A stretch of 64,000 nt of DNA, from assembly GCA_026936335.1 (NCBI GenBank), contig JAPMXV010000035.1, positions 62,001 to 126,000 on the forward strand, written 5' to 3'. The first letter of the stretch is position 1, and every line of letters begins with the position of its first letter. Of this stretch, positions 58,517 through 64,000 are shown piece by piece. Under the pieces are notes generated by a model. It saw only the letters and a list, made by a program, of their open reading frames with translations. It searched no databases and was not told where the DNA came from. The stretch comes from Mantamonas sphyraenae (Eukaryota > CRuMs > Mantamonadidae). The position numbers were made by a program, and so were the translations under genes.

Positions 58517-60909
58517 ATGAGTTCAGGAATCGTCAACCTGAGCGAATTGGCCATGCAGTCACGTCGACAGGCGGCCCAAGGGCACGGAGAAGCAAACTCT
58601 GGGAGCGGAGGAGGAAGGAAGACGGAAACCGACCGCAGTCCAAGCCAGGCGGCCGCACAGCAGCATGGGGCCTCCTCAGTGCATGGGATACCACGCACGG
58701 GTAGTTTTGTCATCAACGGATCCACAGGCGTCGTGCAGCAGGGTGTGGCTGGCACCACATTCACAGGCTTCTTCAAGAAAATTAGCGGCGGGAGCGCACG
58801 CACGGAAGGCGTGCACGTACGAGGTGAGAGCGGCCAGAGGAGGGATGGATGGTCGGCCACACACTTGCCACGGTGTGGGGAAACCCATGGTGGATGTGTG
58901 TGGAGAGAAGTAGAGAGGAAAGGAGGTTGCGGAAGGGTGTGGGGAGGGCTGAGACAGAAGAGGAAGGAACAATCGGAGAGAGGAGAGGGAAGGAGAGGCA
59001 CTCACACAGAAGGGTGTGGACACGGACCCTGGCACATGCGGGCTGGGACGACATGCACATGCGGTTGCGGTTGACAGACGGGATTGCAGGGGATGCAGAT
59101 GGGGATGGGAAGCACGATGGGACGGAGGAAGAAGGGGAGAAAACGGGAGTTGGCGCGAAGAACGGCATCCATGCTGGAGCAGGGCAGGCATACGGGGGCA
59201 AGGGCGTGCCTGCGCATGTGGGTGGAAAGTACGTGTACGCAGTACACGGGCGAAACCATCATACGCAGGAAACAGAAGGAGGGCCAGGGATGCAACAGGT
59301 GGCAGGGAAAGGGAGAAACAGCGGGAGAAACGCACACTTGCGAGGAATGGGAGGTGGTGCAAGGGGAAGCACATCTGAGTGGGCACACGGACATGTGAAC
59401 GCAGGCGACGACAGGTGGCCATACACCATGGCCAATGTGCATGGCGAACAACGAACCAGTGGGATGGAGGAGCACCATCTGCTGGGCAGTGAGTACGACG
59501 ACGACGACGTGCTAAGTAGGTGGACTACGTGGGGGTGAGCAGGAGGTGGACAATGGGAGAGATGGACGACTGACACACACACACATCACACACACATCAC
59601 ACACATCACACACACAGGATCGCTGCCTACGGATCTGCCCTTGTACGTTTCGACCAGCGAAGACACCGAGTCACAACTGACCATGGACGGCATGGGTCGT
59701 GTCACCACGTCGATGATTGAGGAACGGATGAACACGCCATCGGAACTGTACGTGATGTCTCCGTATGGGAGCATCCGGCGTGAAGTGGTAGGAGGTGGAC
59801 AGGGGCAGGGACAAAGTGTACGCGTGGTGTACGGGCATGACCACAGCCAACCGAGTCATCAGGAACACATGTATAGCAACAGCAACGGCAGGGGGGCGAA
59901 CCACCACCGACAGAATCACCACAATCAACACACGCACGAGGACTTTACCATTGACGAACACGAGGTGGCGGCGTATTTTCCAGCATCGCCTACAGAGGAG
60001 GAGGAGCTGATGGCCAAGCACAGCTTTGACATTGGCGGCGGACAGACCAGCAACTTTACCATGGGAGGGAGCACCAGCACAAGCAAGACAAAGAAGAACA
60101 AGGGAAGCAAGAAGAAGCACAACCGCAACCACAACCACAACCACCAGAGTGCGCACACGGGACAGCCCTTGACTGTGCAACAAGCGCTACAAGCAGCCAA
60201 GATGCGGCAGACCATGCAGATGGAGGCATTGAACAGGAACCAGCCTCTGTACATCGACCAAACGATGGACCGTGACCGGTTCAATCCACAGCAAGCAGCA
60301 GCTCCAACGCGCAGAGAAGAGAGCCAAAGAGAGGCAGGTGAGCATGGGCAGGCGCATCAGCAGACGAAGCAGGAGGGCAGCCACGAGACAGTCGTGGTGA
60401 GTGCAGAGAATGTGACACCCACCAAGCGTGAGGCCATCCACACCGAGGAGGAGGACGACGACGATGACGATGGTTCCTGGGGATACGATGACAATGCTCG
60501 GGATGGTACTTATGGAGAGAAGCCCAAGCGGAAGAAAGCAAGACGCAGCAGCAGCGGCAAGAAGCGAAACGGAGAAGGAGCAGCAGCGCGACGCAAGTCG
60601 TACGCACAGGTCGGCATGGACGACGCCACTGCCCGCGCTGCCGCACTGCGCAACAAGAGACGCATGGCATTCACCAAGGAGGTGACATACAAGCTGCGCA
60701 GGTGGCTGTACTACCACGTGGACAAACCCTATCCGACGGAGGCGGAAAAGGTGGAGCTGATGGAAAACACCGACCTGGAACTGATCCAGATCAACAACTG
60801 GTTCATCAATGCCAGAAGACGCACCCTCAACACACTGCGCAAGCTCAGTGAGATGAAGGGGGGGGAAGCATTGACACAGCAAGAGGAAGAGAAGTATCTG
60901 TGGCCATGA
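58517..60909 (+). CDS. TALE homeobox protein C
   Basis: Predicted exons 58517-58823, a possible cassette exon 59405-59515 and exon 59618-60909; all are joined in phase 1, so the middle exon could be skipped without a frame change. The start reads [21 protein letters not shown] long Gln/His/Asn-rich region and an acidic patch ([13 protein letters not shown]) precede a basic stretch ([17 protein letters not shown]). The canonical TALE homeodomain is near the C-terminus: [60 protein letters not shown]. It has PYP in the loop and WFINARRR in helix 3, closer to metazoan, plant and fungal TALE proteins than genes A and B. Confidence 0.8.
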
Positions 60910-60971
60910 GTGAAATCCCCCTTGTTTGTCCATCATCGCCCATGTGTGACTCTGTCTCGCTCTCTTTCCTC

Positions 60972-62036
60972 TCAGATCTCGCTGTCACTGGGGTCGGCAA
61001 TGGTCTTTTGGATGAGCACCACCCTGCTCTGGCGTGTTTCAGAGGGAGGGAACTCCATCTGACGCTGGGTGGCGTAGTTGAGCTTGCTCTCAAAGATGGT
61101 GCGGTACATTCCGCTGGCCTCAAACATCTTTGCATAGTCGATGATGTGTGAGTGACCACCACGTGTCTTGTATCGAGTGGGGCAGTGGTGCTCCTGGTCA
61201 AACACGTGCATGACAATGATCCCTCCTGGGGCAAGGTGCCGGTGCACATTGTGCAGTGCTGCAAACAGCCACGGGCGTGCAACCACGTCGATGGTGTACG
61301 ATGTGATGATGAGATCAAAGGTGCCCACCAGTTTGGGATCCAATTCATCGTGGTCGTCCATGGTGCCCACGTAAAACTTGAACTCGGGAAAGTCGGCCGA
61401 GTTCACCTCCTTTGCCAGCGGCGACGGGTCAATTCCCACGCCCACCTCACACGTCCCCCATCGGTCGCACATCTGTTTCATCCTCGATGCATACGCAGGT
61501 CCTGTGTCGATGATTGTGAGTGTGGGGGCGGGGGTTTGGGTGTCAGCTCGTTCGCGCTTTCGGGGGCTGATTGCAAAACACGCGGTTGCGAGTGCGCTTG
61601 TTGTGTGGCACAGTGCGTCATACAACTCCCATTCTGCCATGTATCTCATGGGCGCACCACAGAAGCATACAATGCACACACGCCTGGAGCGTGTGTGTGA
61701 CACAGTGGCGAGAAAGAGGCGGCGGGGAGAACGGTGTGGCCGCGGCTGTCAAAGGCAGCAAGGGAGGAAGGAAGGAAAAGGAGTGCCAAACACACCATAG
61801 TCCAGAATGCGCTTAAACTTGTGCCCCAGACGATCCAGGGTGAGGAACACAATGTCCTTGTTGATATCCCAGGCCTTGTATGCACCCAGGTTGGCACGGA
61901 AGTACGCGTCGGCCTGGTCGCGACTGCCGTAGCTCATGTGGCCGCGGTGTTCGTCGGCTGTGACTCCACACACGGCACACAGCAGGACCAGAAGGGCCAT
62001 CGCAAGCACAGACAGTGTCTGTGGACGTGATTCCAT
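60972..62036 (-). CDS. Secretory SAM-dependent methyltransferase-like protein
   Basis: Exons 61796-62036 and 60972-61501 (intron 294 nt) give 256 residues. The N-terminus MESRPQTLSVLAMALLVLLC is a signal peptide or anchor ending AVCGVTADE. The SAM loop is split by the intron and reads RILDYGPAYASRM, followed by GVGIDPSPLAKE, then DLIITSYTIDVVARPWLFAA and LAPGGIIVMHVFDQEHH. The layout parallels the other membrane-anchored methyltransferase at 54086, though similarity is low. No substrate can be assigned. The start is 74 nt downstream of the TYW1 stop. Confidence 0.65.
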
Positions 62037-62110
62037 GACGTGAAACAATTTGGATTGGTTCGCAGCAAGCAATTTTGCGTGTCGTTTCGTTTGTTGTTTG
62101 CCATCGCTCT

Positions 62111-64000
62111 CTAGCATCCTCCAGGTTCGTACTCGGTGCCTGGATCCTCACCCAACACAGGGACAGTGGAAGCGGTGGAAGCACCGGCCATGGCAGCCTG
62201 AGCCTCCTGTTCTTCGGCGAGCTCACGTGCACGCTGCTGGGTCTTGCGTGGCTTGCGATAGCGGGTCTCGATGGGATCAAAGCCACGTTCGGGAGCACCA
62301 AACTGGGCCCATGCGGGTGTCTCTGCCATGTAAGTCGACGGTGGAGAAGGGTTCGGTGCCAGCCTGCAGCTCAATGAACTTGTCAAAGTCGATGTGGGTG
62401 TACCAGCTGCCGTTGATCTTGAACTTCTTTGGTGAGGCCAGCAGGATGCAACACGAGTGTTCGTGCTCACTGGCCACCTCATACTCTCCTTCCGTCAGTT
62501 CGGCAATCTTTTGGGAGAAGAGCAGCACCTCCTCGTGCCAGGGCACGTTCTGCATGCTCAACGACGACCGCTTGCCATTGCCACAAAAGGTGACCCCCTT
62601 GATTTCCACAAAGTCGGGCATGCCCCGCATGATCAGTTTGCAGTACTCCTCCATGTCCTCCATGTTCCACCCCTTCACCAGCGTCATGCGAAACACCGTG
62701 CGCTGGCCCTTGGCTCGCAGCGAGTCGATGCTGCTCAGGAATCGCTCCCAAAAGTCTTCAAACAGGGGACGATCCACCTCTTTCATGGACTCCTTGGTGG
62801 GTGCATCCACAGAGATGTACAGTTGGGTCACAGGACGCAACTCGTCAATCTTCTCCGGAAACTGGGCGTTGGTCACCATGAACGAGGAGATGCCACGAGT
62901 GTGCATGTCGTCCAAAAAGGTGTTGATCTCTGGGTAGATGATGGGTTCGCCCACCAGCGACAGGGCACAGTGACGCGGTGTGAACCCCTCCTCCAGTCGT
63001 TCCGGTTGCACCCCGGGCACCCCACGCATGGTGTTGATCATGGCCACATGCTTCTCGATGGCCTCGTCCAGAATGAACCCCGGTTCGTCCTGTTCCCAAC
63101 GCCACTCTCGTCCCACAGGGTTCTTGTGGTGCCGCCAGCAAAACACACACTTGTTGGCACACGCCATGCTGGGTGTCATCTCCATGCACCGGTGTGACTC
63201 GATGCCGTAAAAGGTGTGTTTGTAGCAGCCTCCACGCCCACGAAGCATGCTCTTGGTCCATCGGCACATCTTGACCCCACTGTGGCTGCCAATGATCTTG
63301 TACCCCTGCTTCTGCAACGATGCCTTGTGGGATTCAGTCAACATCACACGCACCTCCTTCCCATTCCTCACCTCCAACCCATCCATGGCCTCCCCTTCCT
63401 CTGCACTGTCCTCGTCCTCCTTCTCCTCCTCCTCTTCGTCGTCGTCCTCCACCGCATCATCCGCATTCTCCCCCTCCAGTTGGATCACAGGTCGCTTGCG
63501 TGCCTTCTTGCCCACTCGTCCTGCCTTCTTGCGTGTCTTGTTGCCTCCACGGCGTTGACGCAGAGACGAGGACGACGACGACGACGACGAGGCCATCATG
63601 GAGCCCATGTCCTCCACATCCACCAATGGTTCGGCATGGTCATCCCCATCCTCATCACTCTCATCCTCACTGGCATACTGGAATTGCGTTGGGTCCATCT
63701 GCGACAGCAACCCCTGCGACCACACCTGGAAGGCCGCGTTCATGTCCTTGCCTGGTGCACTGTCACCCAGCCCCAGACGCCACATGCGCTGTGCTCCCAT
63801 CTTCTCCAGTCGATGGTTCGTCTTGCGTCCCAACGTGTTGAAGAACTTGCTGTAGGCGCTGTCGCCCAGTCCAAACACCGCAAAGCGCATCTTCTGCAGC
63901 CACATGGCTCCCATGCGTTGATCCTGCGTGGCGTCCTTCAGCAGATCAAAGAATGTCCTGCACTTCGGTGGTGCTCTGTGGTACGTGCAGTCGGTTGCAA
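62111..64000 (-). CDS. TYW1: tRNA wybutosine synthase TYW1 (flavodoxin-radical SAM), 5' part beyond the window
   Basis: Forms the tricyclic base of wybutosine at position 37 of tRNA-Phe. The flavodoxin domain is seen from the right edge (FFDLLKDATQDQRMGAMWLQ, FAVFGLGDSAYSKFFNTLGR). An acidic Ser-rich linker follows. The radical SAM cluster is ACANKCVFC (Cx3Cx2C), then GFTPRHCALSLVGEPIIYPE, YISVDAPTKESM, VEIKGVTFCGNGKRSS and SEHEHSCCILLAS. The C-terminus reads TPAWAQFGAPERGFDPIETR in another frame. At about 62325-62340 one extra T in the coding strand shifts the frame: removing it gives FSTVDYMAETPAWAQFG as in other TYW1. The stop is at 62111. The 5' end is outside the window. Confidence 0.9.

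Noticed and set aside
1-64000. tRNA, rRNA, CRISPR array or transposase
   Set aside because: No cloverleaf with A/B boxes, rRNA motif, spaced direct repeats or transposase-like protein was seen by eye. A tRNA or ncRNA search by covariance model was not possible here.

Overview
The window looks like nuclear DNA of a small-genome, GC-rich unicellular eukaryote that builds a flagellum and divides mitotically. Reasons: GT-AG introns of about 43 to 400 nt, the standard code, eukaryote-only genes (SLU7, U2AF large subunit, POP1, MLH1, TYW1, eL21), a CCDC13-like centriolar/ciliary coiled-coil protein, an augmin HAUS8/QWRF-like protein and three TALE homeobox genes. No prokaryotic operon, mobile element, CRISPR array, rRNA or tRNA was seen. 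The species cannot be named from this sequence. Many proteins carry long Ser, Gln, Ala, Gly or Asp/Glu runs encoded by trinucleotide repeats.

I reconstruct 34 genes. Left to right: a partial coiled-coil gene (-), an RBM5/10-like splicing protein (-), a Josephin deubiquitinase (+), a TDG/MUG DNA glycosylase (+) reading in frame into a TRIP12-type HECT ligase with a UBR box (+), BCP1/BCCIP (-), an unrecognised cysteine-protease-like gene (-), peroxiredoxin-5 (+), SLU7 (-), U2AF2 (+), POP1 (-), a multi-pass membrane protein with two SPRY domains (-), glycerol kinase (-), a three-RRM/RGG protein (-), two tiny genes (+), two head-to-head TALE homeobox genes, TTC39/IML2 (-), an SRPBCC protein (+), AIM24 (-), eL21 (+), a tandem sugar-nucleotide SDR protein (-), CCDC13 (+), HAUS8 (-), fatty alcohol oxidase (-), sphingosine-1-phosphate lyase (+), a small unknown gene (+), a METTL23-like methyltransferase (-), a membrane-anchored methyltransferase (+), MLH1 (-), a third TALE gene (+), a second signal-bearing methyltransferase (-) and TYW1 (-), which runs off the right edge.

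Packing is tight. Most neighbours are divergent with only 33 to about 100 bp between start codons, or convergent with 10 to 150 bp between stop codons. Several divergent pairs join related jobs: SLU7 with U2AF2 (3' splice-site choice), fatty alcohol oxidase with S1P lyase (long-chain lipid breakdown), and two TALE homeobox paralogues. Introns often carry a (CA)n run just before the AG.

Exon joins were worked out by hand from donor and acceptor dinucleotides, reading phase and family conservation; no transcript data were available. Five genes (RBM5-like, TDG, the E3 ligase, the cysteine-protease-like gene, TYW1) contain a frame change not explained by a convincing intron. A sixth, the tandem SDR gene, changes frame at a CAG run and has only a weak candidate intron. 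These may be assembly indels, unusual introns or real frameshifts.
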